Positions 11,701-21,778 of a DNA stretch of 64,000 bases are shown here, piece by piece. How positions within the stretch are numbered: the first letter of the stretch is position 1; each line of letters begins with the position of its first letter. Origin of the DNA: Owenia fusiformis. Taxonomy: Eukaryota > Annelida > Polychaeta > Sabellida > Oweniidae. A program made the translations under genes and the position numbers. The DNA lies in assembly GCA_903813345.2 (NCBI GenBank), contig CAIIXF020000010.1, forward strand, positions 32,206,425 through 32,270,424. Direction: 5' to 3'. The notes under the pieces are model-generated. The model was given only the letters and a program-made list of their open reading frames with translations, ran no database searches and had not been told where the DNA came from.

Positions 11701-14700
11701 TTGAAAGCACATCTTCTAAAATAAACTATTATCGTAAAACATGCAATTGCAAGCTAATTAGCAATTTCTGCTTTGTTGAAAAATGGCATCATAGCTAATC
11801 GGTGGTCTGATTTATTTAATTGGTATATTGTCCTAATCAATAGATGGCATGAATCAATGGCTTGGTCTATTTCTAGCATAATTTGGTTTACCATCGAATT
11901 CGTAGTAATCAGGATCCGTTATGTTGAAATGATCTTGGGCAAGACGGCGGGCAGATTGATCCACGTCCAGTTTGAAGAGCGACTGGAGAAAGCCCGTGAT
12001 CTCGTCCGAAGTCTCGTGCCACATGGTTGCGCAGAGGCTTAGTTTCGTTACTGGCTCCTCGAAAACCTTTGATCTTGAACTACTGCGCTTCGTTTTTGAA
12101 TCTTCATTTTCGTTCGATTCTGTATCCCCAGTTGTTGGTGTCGTGTCATCAACAGAGTCGGCGTCTAAGTACATATCAAGATCGTTTCGACTACGGTTGA
12201 AGAGGAGATATTGTTCAACGATTGCAGTACAATAACTTGGCATCACAAATATTCTAAAAAGAGATGTAAATTCATGTCTAAATAATCGCAGGTCTAGCGA
12301 TGATAATAAGACTACAAGCATGAGAACACCCTATCTAACCAAGTGAGGGTGGTACACCTTGATTTACAAAGCATAAGTAAAGAATCCGCCCCAAAAGCTT
12401 TTCAATGTCATGAATATTGAATACATCTTTTTTTAAGTCCGACAGTCCTTCAAAATACATCTCACTTGTGTTTGGTTTATCGACCCAAAGCGTTTTAACG
12501 GATACACTCCCCTCCATAAGTTTGGAATCCGGTAGTTTTCATTGGTTAGCATATAAAAAACCTGTCAACGCTTGGATCTGAATTTTGCACCGTAGACTAA
12601 TTGCAATATTTCGGAAAGTTATTAGCAGTAGTACTTTGATGATTGATTTTAAACCACCAAACATAAACGGGCTTTGGTAACTGATCCCAAAAGGGCATTG
12701 CAGGTTTTCAAACTTATGGAGGGGAGTGTACATTACCCACCTGTCTGCCTTGGCAAGTCGCTGTAGTTTGGAGAACCATATATGACTAGACAGAATCGCT
12801 TGAGAGAGCCACCACAGTCCAAGTCCAGATACAAAATGAAATATGAACATCGGAGACCAAACATCAGATGGAACATTCCAAAATAGAACTTCATTGAATT
12901 TCAACATTTCTGGGTGCCGCCATTGCACGAGGAGCAGTGTTGTTACACACACTGGCGTCATCAATAGCGTCGGTAAAGCAAAACACGCATTTTGCATCAA
13001 CAGCTTCGTCGCAATTTTACAACATTGGTAGAACAGAAAGGTCGTTAGAAAATTGATTATTATCACTATGTAAGGCCAATCGTATACACTGAAGTAATTT
13101 GGATCAAAGGGCGCCTCGGTTGTAGTAAAGGGGATGGTAGTAGGTATATTCGTTGTGAGTTCGTCAGTTGTCATCTTATTTACAGGTTCAGTTCCATTAT
13201 TTTTGTTAATTGTGGTGTTTTCATTCAGTGCTTGCCTCCATGCATTTACGGTTGGAATTGCGCCGTTTACTGTAGTTAGCGGGCCAATGCTTGTCATTTC
13301 AATGGTTGAAAAGTTATCGTTTTGCATGGTGGTGAAATTCGTAATAGGATAAACAGTTGAAAAGTTATTGGTTTGTGCCGTGGTGAAATTTGAAATAGGG
13401 TAAACGAACCCAGACGAATCGCCGAAATTATCGATCATCATAGGAGAAACTAAGAATATGATCAAAATCTTCCAAAGACTCGCCAACATGTATGTTTTAT
13501 TCCTATTGTATTTCACAATATCACTATAGTACTGTAAAGGAATCTCAATAGGACCAATCAGAACGTCTATGTCAGCGTAATTTTCCCACCAACCAAACGA
13601 AAGCAAGAATAGAGAGACTGGAATTTCCCAGAATACATTTCCACCCGGAAATGCAGTTATTGGTGCATTATGGGACAGTAACATATTTTTCCCGAACGTG
13701 ACGAAAATTCCGAATACGGATAGTTGCATCAGCAGAAGAACAACTCCAAGTGTGTATGATGCAACTTTCCATGTTGTTTTCTTTGGTTTATCTGCAAACA
13801 GTAGCTTCATCAATGCGGGGATCAGTAACACAGCTGACATCAAGAGTATAGCACGGATGACGTCAAGATGCGGTAACACTCGCACGGTAAATAGTAGCAA
13901 CCCAGCGACATGAACCGTTTCAATCACCATTACCTAAAACATATGACATGCTAGTATAAGAATAATTAAAAACATATAGGCGGTTTTCTTTATAACCCGC
14001 TGCTCCAACATATAACATGCTTTAGATATCGAAATATTATGTTCATAAAAAATGAAACACAAGGGAAGTTAATCAACACGTTTTAAGTGCACCCATTTAA
14101 AGTATATTATTTATATAATAGACATGTAATTCTAAATGATATGAAAGCAATTTAACACGATAAAAGATAACATGGGTTAAGTACTTCATATCAAAGATAA
14201 TCCATTGTGAACTTATAAGAGCGTGGGCATAAATGTCATCGAGAACATATTTAAAGGGGCATGGGGAAGAATGGTGTTATGGGTATGTGATAGAATTATA
14301 GGTATGAAATAGAATTATGGGTATGAAATATCGTAAGGCCAGTGTAAACTCCCTTTTAAAAATATTGCAAAACCAATATCCCTATTGTACCAAGTGTAAA
14401 ACTTGTTTATTTCAAAATTGAAAGTCATAAATGGTTAACCAATGTAACAGAGCAACAACTTAATATCAAAACGTATAGGCTCTAAAAACAAGTCAAGTCT
14501 AGAATTGACCGTTTAACGTTATTCGTGTACTTTTTTCAAAAATATCTAGTCAGTCATTTTCTTTTTTAGGAATTAGAAAGATAGGATAATCTTGGTAAAA
14601 TGAAGCCATAAACCGAGTCACATGTTTTTTAAACATTTTTAAAATCACGCTAAAGACACATTAAGTTGGAATTGATTAACATATGCTAAAAGAACACCAT

Positions 14701-17700
14701 ACCCCAAGTAAGCACTTCCAGCCGGGCCAACCGATATTTTCTGCCATCGAGCCAAAGAGGCATGATAGGAATGTGCCAGCGTATGGGAGAGCAATACAAC
14801 CACATAGTACAAAAAGCCAATCGTCTCGCCTCGGGAAATCCTGGAAATACATGATAAAATAGACGATATACGAGTACTAGTGACATCATGATACGACTGA
14901 ACTTTGTTTACACGTTTTATGATATTGTAGAATATCGTGAATTACTTTTTTATAGTTTTATTTTCCGCACTTAATCCTACGACTTGGTTTTTCCGCACTT
15001 ATAATCCTACGACTTGGTCATTGAACATGACGTTAAACATATAATTATCTTTAAAAGCCTTATTTGTAGATAAGTGATAAAAAAATGTTTGAACAGGGTA
15101 ATTAGATAATTTTAGGATGCAGAAACACAATCAGTCACATAAATTACAAATAAGCAATGAAACTCGAACTAACTTATCAAAGTAACATGTCTTATCAAAT
15201 AGTTATGACGATTTTCATTATACGACTGTCAGCATATCAATTACAAAATAATTTATGAGCAAACTGACGCAACAAGTGCCCCCAAGACGCAACTTATGTC
15301 TGGGTCACATTTGCTCCGATCCATCGGCCGGCGCCCGGCCGATTGAGTGTTTTGTTCAAATTTGTATTCAATTTTGAGGGTTTGTGTAAAAAAACGGTCG
15401 ACCGGGTACCTAACGTTCCTAGCAGGGTTACCAACTTTCAAAGTTCCACATTTCCCCCGATATATAGTAGCGAATTGACTTGACGGAATTAGCCTATCGA
15501 GTGCAATGCTGTTCGATATTTTTACTCTATACGAGATAGAGTACTTTTTAAAATAAACAGTGACGTCCATGTCACGTTGCTCATAAGTAACATATAAGTT
15601 CCTAGAAGACGTTGCACATTTTCGTTCTTTACACATCGAGGCAACGTAAACATGAGACATCTATTGATGGTATAAAAAGAACGTTGTTGTAACGTGTCCG
15701 TCAAGTTCGTTAGTGTGGAACACATAACAAACAGGAACGTTTGATTTTCTACTACATTGTTCCATATGTGACGTAACTCAAACGTTAAAATTCAACGTTG
15801 TCAAAACAGGCTTTTAATATCAAAAAAAGTTTTGGTGGAAAAAACATGACAAAAACTTTGTGTTCATTTCCGACGTATTGCCAACGTTAAAATTTAACGT
15901 TGTCGAAAAGTTTTTTCGATTTAGAATAACCTCAAACGTGACATCCATAATGACGTTCATGGACCGTATTGATCTGACGTTATTTAAATATTCAGCAAAA
16001 CGTTGATGGATGGTTGAATTTCAACATTGTGGGAATGGCTTCAAAATTTTTGTGAGTTAAGGAAACGTTTCGAAGACGTCAATATGTTCTCACTAAATCG
16101 GTTCATTACCGACGTTATTCTAACCTTAAAAGTTAACATTGTCAAAACGTTCTTACGATGTGAAATAACCTCAAAACGTGACGTCGAAAATAACGTACAT
16201 GTATCGTCCAGATCCAACGTTATAAATAAAAAATCCTAACCCTGGTAGGAACGTTAAGTACCCGGTCAACCGTTTTTTTACACAAACCCCAATTTTGAAC
16301 AAAATACTCAATCGACCGGGCGCCGTAGGAGGGAAAATCGGAGCAAATATGAGCAAGGCATTAGAGACTTGAGATACGCGGTTGACCCTTGCGTGTACCT
16401 GCAATTTTGCGTTCACGTACACATTTTTAAATGACTTATTTGAGCACCAGGATAAATCTCTAGGACACCCCTCAACGCATACGAAAAAGGAACGTTCATT
16501 CATTTGAATAACAAGAACGATTTGCTATAAATATAAGATAAGATATAGAGGTTATTTTATTGGAGGGATAGAATATGAATAATATTCTCAGGCCAATATC
16601 ATATACCTTCTCAAGAAAAAATTCATATTCCATCACAACCATCAATAACCTATTTATTCCATCATAATTTTTCTGAAACTCATTTATTTTCAAGTTTAGT
16701 TTGTCATCCCCAATCAATCATGATGGCATAAAATGATACAATTTGATTTATGATAACATTTTCAACTTTTATGACCAAGTTTTAAAATAGAACGAAATTG
16801 GAAAAATCAAAAGAAATCCCGGTTGGAATAGTTCTGAGGCGGGATTTTGGCTGATACTTGACCCAATACGGGATCTATAATCAGTTTTATCCCACGATTA
16901 ATGTGTTATCTGTACAATAACAGCTATTGATATTTCTGATATTATTGAAATCCGTGTGATATTTTCCAGAAAATCGTTTATCAAACTCATATGCGTGTGA
17001 TATCGTTTATCTCACGCATATCCGTGTGATATCACATTTGCATTTCGCGCCACAATATTGTTGGAAATTAGGTCAGATAATTTATTCTCTTTTGAGAAAA
17101 TAGGTCTGCCAGTGTCCTGGAAACTGGATCAGAATATCACAAGGTGATTGTAATCATGGGATAAACCCAATATCACATAATTTCTCGTAATATCATTTTA
17201 TCGCCTCGTAGATATCAAATATCAACACGAGTGAGCGAAGCGAATGATATTTGATATCAACTCGGCGATAAAAATGATATCACTCAAAATGATGTGATAT
17301 TCTGTATATATCCCCTGTTCATTTCCCAGGGAAAACATGTTATTATGGAATTAAGTATACTTTATACCCTAACATAAACAGGATCCGATCCTGTTCCATG
17401 CACCTTACCCCAGGTACAATATAATATACATTCCGATGTTTACCCTTGTTACAAGATGGTTTTTCACAGTTAATTACACAAGTGTAAAAAATGCCACAGG
17501 CGCCGAACACCAACTTAAAAAGGCTGCTCACAAAAACGGTACATACATATGTATGTACGTAAGTATCAAGTTATTCATATACAACTTCGATTTGATTTAA
17601 TGATATTGCATAGTAACTTCAGTATTAATTACTGACTATGATAAAATAATAATCTTGAATTTTTGATCGGTTTGGCAATGATAAAATGACACCTTATACG

Positions 17701-20406
17701 CCACGTGAAACTGACAGCAAACGTGAAACGATGCTAATGGTCAAACATAATCAATAACTGTATATTATAAATAGCACAAATCAACATATGTTTTAAAAAT
17801 GCTCAAGCATCTTCAAAAGTTAAGTGTTACACTTTTAATTTTCATGTTTTTGTTTGAATTCAATCCATTTTAACCCACACTCGTACTCTGGCGTTAAAAT
17901 TAATTACTAAGATAATGAACGTTATCAAAATGATGCCAAGTCCCATCTTTACATTGATGTTATATCTTTTGAAAAACTTCAAAAACTGGCAGTGATAAAA
18001 CTGATTGTGCCTACTCGTGTAGATGGGGACTTCAAATACGACCTTCCTCATTACCGTTAGCTACAGATTAATTGTGATTTGTTGAGTGTTTTGTTAACAA
18101 GAGATAAAACTCATTTCACTTGAACTTGACAGTACGAATATTTATATATCTCGTCTTTCACTAATTATTTAGTCAGAGAACTCGTTTATAGACTTAACAT
18201 TAGTGAATCATATACAGATAATCGAAACGTAATTGTTAATATCACAAAGACAAACACCATAAAAGATAGAGAGCTACTTTTTATTCAAATATATAACTAA
18301 TTACTATTAAAGTGTTCTTAGCAAATATCATTCTGCATTTTTAAAGGAATCAAAAACTTTATGGTTTTAGCATCTAATGTCGTAAATTGGGAGCTCACAA
18401 CAAAAAGCGTAATCTGAATATTTTATATTTGCTGTTTAAACGTAACATTCTAGATTTGAGCTCGGGATCAGGGTACTGCGGCAAAATAATTTTAGCAGAG
18501 TGTTTGAATGTTTTGGAATTCAAGATGAGTTTAGAATATACAGTGCGTATCAAAAAACGCAAAAGATTGTTGTCTCGGAAAAGCACAAATAACAGTGATA
18601 ACAGCATTGATTTCATTCAATGTACCATAAAGTCATGGGTCCCCTCTTTCCAATGGTATATCATTCGTTGATATTGGGTCATAGTTGGGCGAGTAATCAT
18701 ACCTTTTGCAAAGTGGGCCAAAATTACGCGCAAAAGCTATTGTGAAATTATGACATGTTCTTGAAACTTACCCCGAGCTCGTTTATATCACTTCTACTCC
18801 CTTTAACGGGGATGATCTCACCTACCTTGACTTCACCTTCGTGTTTTACAGCATTCGTGACTAGTAGCAGGGACAGTTTGCTGGCTAGCCCACTAGCAAG
18901 TACCAGGCAAAAGAGTAATACGTAGGCAAGTACTCTACCCGCCTGCCTGACACCTGACATGCATTTGTCTTGACTACTATCTTCGTATTCTTTTTCCAGG
19001 TGTTGAAATACATCCCAAGCATCATCAATTGAGCTGAAAAATATTTATTTTCTACAGGTTTTGGTGTATATGACTTGAATGGGGGGGGGGGGGGTAGGAT
19101 ACTCCACAAATGTTTTGTCACGTATACTACTCTCGTATTCTTTTTCCAGGTGTTGAAATACATCCTAAGCATCATCAATTGAGCTGAAAAATATTTTTAT
19201 TGTACAGGAAGTGGCGAATGGACAGGGAGGGAGGGGGGTTGGGATATCCCACAAATGTATTGTCACGAGTACTACGCCTTTTTTCCCCCAGGAGAACGAC
19301 GTTGTTAAATATCCTAGGCTTCCTTCAATTGAGCTGAAACTATTATATCCCATGAAGTATGGCGTACGTATTTGATTGTGGGTGGGTCCCTTATAGTTTG
19401 TTTCATAGGCAGGTTGATTTTTAATAACTTATTCACGTTCGTGAGTTATTCGAATGCATGAACATTACCATGGTAATTGGTTCCTCGTTTTACATACAGT
19501 CGGATAAAGTTAGGGGTAGAAGTAGCTAAGACGGCGCTTGTTTTGTTGTTCAACTGAAAGATATTCGGACAAAAACTGAATGCACTGCATTTAAGTGGTA
19601 ATTGCTTACGAATAGACGTTGTATATCATATACGAGGTTGTTAATATTTCGCCCAGTGTGAAAATAACATATGCTATACCATGTTTGAATATTATTTTTA
19701 ACCCAGCATAGAATGCTGTTTGCCAAAATCAATTAAATAAAAGAAAGTTTACTTCACGTCTGAAGAAAATAAAGAGTTATCTTGGAAGTAATGCCAATGG
19801 AAAATTATAGTTCACGCTTATGACAAATCAAAATACTTACATTGTCTCATCGATAATTTGTTGCGTTGCTTCTTCTAGAATTTCTATTTTGCTCTTTCGC
19901 GCGTCCTCAATTTGTTTAATATTGTTGTGAGGCTTAATTGCGTCGTCTTCTTTATTTGGCACAGTTTCCAATTTTTCCGAGTCAGTTGTTTGAATCCTTC
20001 TTAATGGAACGTATGGTTCAAGATCCGTTGCTTTTGATTCTGTGATATTATAGTCAACCTCACTTTTTGCATTATACGCTGACTTAGAGGAAACGTTTTG
20101 GGTTTGAGAGTGTGTTTGTTGAATGTCGTCTGCTTGGAATGTTGGATTCCGGAAAGAGAATTCATTTTTGTAACCACGACTTCCATATCTATCAGTTGGA
20201 ATATCATACAATGGAGTATCATCTTTTTCATTAAATTTACTGTTAATATTAGGAGCGTCTGTAAATAATCCATATGCGATATTTCTTTCAAATTTAGTAT
20301 TTTCCGTGATTTCTGGCAGCGCTGGTAAGTTTTGTAATTTTGCATATTGCCGAAAGTTATCCTTGCTAACTAGGTCATGGGAAACGGGGGAACTTTGAGC
20401 ATCCAT
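6752..20406 (-). CDS. Chitin synthase paralog, 12 exons, frameshifted and motif-degenerate
   Basis: Membrane glycosyltransferase (GT2) of the metazoan chitin synthase family, which polymerises UDP-GlcNAc into chitin at the plasma membrane. Exons in transcript order: 20406-19841, 19033-18772, 14840-14703, 13933-12741, 12253-11892, 11589-11484, 11102-10949, 10661-10552, 10126-10057, 9705-9570, 9335-9135, 8704-6752. All introns are GT-AG and all phases fit. Total is about 5.25 kb, roughly 1,750 codons. Retained motifs include CATMWHET, the DVD acidic motif, SPGCFS, MDDNV and GED. Altered motifs: GEDRW reads GEDQW, QRRRW reads QKRRK, and WGTRE reads WGVRE. Near 8501 the frame shifts by one base, so the catalytic domain and the C-terminal membrane half are out of register. 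No myosin head is present. It is either a pseudogene, a catalytically inactive paralog, or an active gene with an assembly error at 8501; the motif losses argue against the last. Confidence 0.88.
8746..8790 (-). repeat. CACTCCCCTC-type repeat end in chitin synthase intron 11
   Basis: The plus strand reads CACTCCCCTCTATAAGTTTT here, close to the terminal sequence of the MITE at 12505-12728. Only one end is recognisable. It lies about 45 bp upstream of the exon 12 acceptor. Confidence 0.5.
9135..9335 (-). CDS. Chitin synthase exon 11: catalytic core
   Basis: It encodes YQTFEYALEYWLRKA, MGCVLFSPGCFSVYRG, SAVMDDNVIRAF and VQWDMG, all matching conserved core blocks. The exon ends one base into the Gly of the GED motif, which is completed in exon 12. 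Confidence 0.9.
9570..9705 (-). CDS. Chitin synthase exon 10: DxD motif
   Basis: It encodes AENTYILGVDVDTTFSPES, where canonical enzymes have AENTYLLTLDGDIDFQP. The metal-binding D-x-D spacing is retained as DVD. It then encodes GASFGRVHPTGSG, matching ACGRIHPIGSG. Confidence 0.88.
9756..9864. mobile_element. 109-bp MITE with TTA target duplication
   Basis: The terminal inverted repeats (AGCTAAGTTCACACCAACGG at the left, its reverse complement at the right) are about 24 bp and perfect. The centre is GC-rich. TTA flanks both sides (9753-9755 and 9865-9867). The size, TIRs and 3-bp TWA duplication fit a PIF/Harbinger-type MITE. It sits in a chitin synthase intron, close to exon 10. Confidence 0.82.
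10057..10126 (-). CDS. Chitin synthase exon 9: catalytic domain
   Basis: Twenty-three full codons (YNKMKYNTKGEIFKDITERA...) link the MYHILG block to AENTYIL. The sequence is lineage-specific, but phases and the GTGAGT donor fit precisely. Confidence 0.78.
10437..10532. repeat. Three degenerate copies of the CACTCCCCTCC motif
   Basis: On the minus strand about 30-bp units recur, beginning TACACTCCCC, TACACTTTCT and CACTTCCTCC and ending near GTTTAGTAATCC. They resemble the MITE terminus at 12505 and lie just past the donor of chitin synthase exon 8. Confidence 0.5.
10552..10661 (-). CDS. Chitin synthase exon 8: catalytic domain
   Basis: It encodes LMMMYHILGFQLLEAND, matching the VMYMYYLLGHRLMELP block, followed by a polar extension absent from the canonical family. 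The acceptor is GTTTTCAG and the donor GTACAC. A repeat with CACTCCCC-type motifs begins about 20 bp past the donor. Confidence 0.82.
10909..10945. repeat. Mariner-like terminal sequence in chitin synthase intron 7
   Basis: TATACGAGGGTCATTC resembles the TACGAGG termini of the mariner relics at 30276 and 56053. No matching opposite end was found nearby. It lies immediately downstream of the exon 7 donor on the minus strand. Confidence 0.35.
10949..11102 (-). CDS. Chitin synthase exon 7: catalytic domain
   Basis: It encodes TPYGGKLVWLLPGNN and HLKDKLKIGCRKRISQ, matching the TPYGGRLVWTLPG and HLKDKSKIRHRKRWSQ blocks. The usual Trp before SQ is Ile here. The acceptor is CATTATAG and the donor GTAAAAAG. 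Confidence 0.88.
11484..11589 (-). CDS. Chitin synthase exon 6: catalytic domain
   Basis: A short exon encoding HVIVDDCIAADELDGK and VTSFMNAIDKAAR, aligning with the HIFFDDAF and FVKLLVECIDEAA blocks of chitin synthases. The acidic VDD pair is retained. Phase 1 in, phase 2 out. Confidence 0.85.
11892..12253 (-). CDS. Chitin synthase exon 5: start of catalytic domain
   Basis: It encodes IFVMPSYCTAIVEQYLLFNR, matching the family's P-M-Y-C-x-x-x-EQ-x-L-x-x-NRR segment, then an acidic linker and the diagnostic CATMWHETSDEITGFLQSLF. It ends in phase 1 at GTAAACC. Confidence 0.88.
12505..12728. mobile_element. 224-bp mariner-type MITE with TA target duplication
   Basis: Perfect 20-bp terminal inverted repeats (CACTCCCCTCCATAAGTTTG) bound the element, and TA flanks both ends (12503-12504, 12729-12730). 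No transposase is encoded. It lies in chitin synthase intron 4, about 10 bp from the exon 4 donor. Related single ends occur at 8749, 10450-10532, 33519 and 36653. Confidence 0.85.
12741..13933 (-). CDS. Chitin synthase exon 4: multi-pass membrane region with mucin-like loop
   Basis: The exon opens with VMVIETVHVAGLLLF and the family landmark FTVRVLPHLDV. Several hydrophobic helices follow, then a long Ser/Thr/Asn-rich extracellular loop (about 13130-13440) with repeated NFT/NFS sequons. It closes with HIWFSKLQRLAKADR, matching the HIW-x-P-K-x-x-RLA signature that leads into the catalytic domain. The phase-2 donor GTGGGTAATG lies about 10 bp from the end of a MITE. Confidence 0.88.
14703..14840 (-). 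CDS. Chitin synthase exon 3: membrane segment
   Basis: The 46 codons begin DFPRRDDWLFVLCGC and match the conserved N-terminal membrane region of the family (PEAGTFLRS-like). The acceptor is ATTTCCAG and the donor GTATGG; both borders are phase 0. It is separated from exon 2 by a 3.9-kb repeat-filled intron. Confidence 0.8.
15298..16358. mobile_element. Foldback element with arms over 100 bp in chitin synthase intron 2
   Basis: Left arm 15298-15440 and right arm 16240-16358 are reverse complements with scattered differences; both contain CACATTTGCTCCGA or its variant, GGCGCCCGG, and ACGGTCGACCGGGTA-like sequence. The interior is rich in ACGTT words and has no reading frame of note. A solo arm fragment recurs at 43598-43655. 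It is a non-autonomous foldback transposon of unknown superfamily. Confidence 0.72.
16893..17305 (+). repeat. Hairpin-bearing dispersed repeat, copy 1
   Basis: It runs from TCCCACGATTAATGTG to TGATGTGATATTCTG. It contains many GATATCAC words and near its end a long hairpin with stem GATATCAAATATCAAC and loop GAGTGAGCGAAGCGAATGA. The same sequence, in reverse orientation and tandemly arranged, occurs at 38660-39665. It lies in chitin synthase intron 2. Confidence 0.75.
18772..19033 (-). CDS. Chitin synthase exon 2: first membrane segment
   Basis: After a TTTTTCAG acceptor the frame opens with SIDDAWDVFQHLEKEYED, matching the WDVF-type motif before the first membrane helix of animal chitin synthases. 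The helix follows (VLAYVLLFCLVLASGLASKL). The exon ends in phase 0 at a GTAAGTTT donor. Its first part is repeated twice upstream at exactly 150-bp spacing. Confidence 0.85.
19120..19183 (-). pseudogene. Duplicate of chitin synthase exon 2 start, with stop
   Basis: This is a copy of the exon 2 acceptor and first codons, placed exactly 150 bp upstream of exon 2 in the transcript. It reads SIDDA, then TAG (19167-19165) in place of the Trp codon, then DVFQHLEKEYE. It includes a following poly-C tract on the minus strand. Splicing into it would truncate the protein. Confidence 0.8.
19255..19333 (-). pseudogene. Second, more diverged duplicate of chitin synthase exon 2 start
   Basis: A further 150 bp upstream lies a third acceptor-plus-exon-like copy (TTTCAG then CTCAATTGA). 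It is open for some distance but its codons no longer resemble the family after SIE. The three starts at 19033, 19183 and 19333 define a 150-bp tandem unit. Confidence 0.65.
19841..20406 (-). CDS. Chitin synthase exon 1: cytoplasmic N-terminus
   Basis: The start ATG at 20406 is preceded in frame by TAA (20418-20416), which fixes the start. The exon encodes 188 codons of hydrophilic, Ser/Asn/Lys-rich sequence with no membrane segment, consistent with a cytoplasmic N-terminal tail. It ends in phase 2 at a strong donor (GTAAGTA), and the codon is completed by the first base of exon 2. Confidence 0.85.
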
Positions 20407-20412
20407 TTTCAA

Positions 20413-21500
20413 AAATTAATTTCAGTTATTGTTTACTCTAATTACCACAGTGATTTACATCTAAAACTCGTTTATGGTAATTATCTTTTCCTGAAGTTAA
20501 AACTACATTCCAGTATCGGATCTATGCATGTTCCATGTAGCAGATTAACGAACGGCGCATTGTTATCAATCACTGCTTGGCAGCCATCTTGGGTGAGGTA
20601 ATTTACTGTATGTTGCTCCCCTACATTCTATCGAAACATGTCATCACTGCGTACAAAGTCTATATATTCTCACTCATCACTTCTTAAGCACTCGCAGCAA
20701 ATTTTAGTGTAATTGATATTAATTAATTTTTTCTCATTAATTATAACAAGCATATAGTGGTCGTCTGAAGAGGTCATCAAAATCGATGACGTCACGTCGT
20801 CTTGCTTATTAGAACTGGAATGTTGAAGTTAAATTATTTATAGGAACTTAATGTTCTATCTGTAATGTATAACTTTCTGTTTTAAAAAAATAGCTAGACA
20901 GACAGCTAGGACCTTCAACTAAAAATAAGTCTAAAAGGCTTTAAGTCGATATACCGTTTTAAAAATGTAAATGTTAAATTTTGATTTCCACATGAAATTA
21001 TATTTTTGCGAAACTTCCATTTTTCTATTCATTGACAAATTACAATTTTGAATTATCCGATCAAGTTTTCCGAACAAAGCACTGTTTATTTTGAGGATGT
21101 GCTCTAACCCCGCTGCAAAATAGTTAACTCTGGTTGAGGCATGTTTTTATAAACAAAATCGGATGTCATGCTTAAAATGGTGATTTATTGCTCGCTGATA
21201 CGTAATCAGAAACGGCAATTTGAATGGAGTCTTGTATTGAACACGAGCTTTGTGACTTTTTATTGATAATTTTTAAAGATACGTTCATGTACATTAGAAA
21301 TACAACTGACTCTTACCTAAAGATTAGCGTAAAAATATACGGGTATTCCATACCTAACTGAGGTTCTAGGTACACAACGCGCGGAAATATATAGTGTATC
21401 TAGGGGGGGGGGGGGGGGGGGGGTGCAATGGTAAAGGCCTATGTTGCAGATGCGCTGAGTAAAATTAATTTTCTTAATTTGATAAATTGAAGAATATCTT
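20413..21500. other. Region upstream of chitin synthase
   Basis: No exon recognised. On the minus strand this would hold the chitin synthase promoter and any 5' UTR exon. A TGACGTCA (CRE-like) octamer lies at about 20788. A run of about 20 G residues occurs at 21403-21423. Confidence 0.4.
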
Positions 21501-21505
21501 TGCAG

Positions 21506-21778
21506 TTTATAGTCCAAGCACAAAACCAGTCTCTGTGCATCTGCACTAGCCTTGCAAATCATCAGACATGTTGTAAAGTTAAGGACTTGGAAGGTAATTG
21601 TCAATACGGTCCACAGTCCATGCAGGGCAGTATTGATGCAGTTGGTATTAATGGAGCTCGAGCCAATTATTGGGCCCAACACTATGGGATGTATGCCAAC
21701 TCAGCCGGGCGAACCAAATATTCACAGGCTGGTATCGATAGATTTGTCCGCTGTGACGGAGCATGCTATTTTTCATAA
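21506..21778 (+). CDS. Orphan terminal exon of an unrecognised Cys-containing protein
   Basis: A TCTTTGCAG acceptor precedes 90 codons ending in TAA. The peptide has seven Cys (CIC, CC, then C...C...C) and the distinctive segments NYWAQHYGMYANSAGR and DRFVRCDGACYFS. The composition looks like a folded secreted domain, but I do not recognise the family and could not identify upstream exons. The last part is duplicated in inverted orientation at 22490-22535. It may be a real terminal exon or a relic. Confidence 0.45.
   Translation, partial: FIVQAQNQSLCICTSLANHQTCCKVKDLEGNCQYGPQSMQGSIDAVGINGARANYWAQHYGMYANSAGRTKYSQAGIDRFVRCDGACYFS

Noticed and set aside
12539-12740. Extension of the chitin synthase exon 4 frame beyond 12741
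   Set aside because: A strong donor at 12740 and phase-matched exon 5 show this is intron; the sequence is a MITE.
18885-19178. 97-codon minus frame with a Pro run
   Set aside because: It is an out-of-frame reading of exon 2 and its duplicate through a poly-C tract.
20780-20800. TGACGTCA octamer as a CRE site for chitin synthase
   Set aside because: A single octamer several hundred bases upstream is weak evidence; noted only in the region entry.
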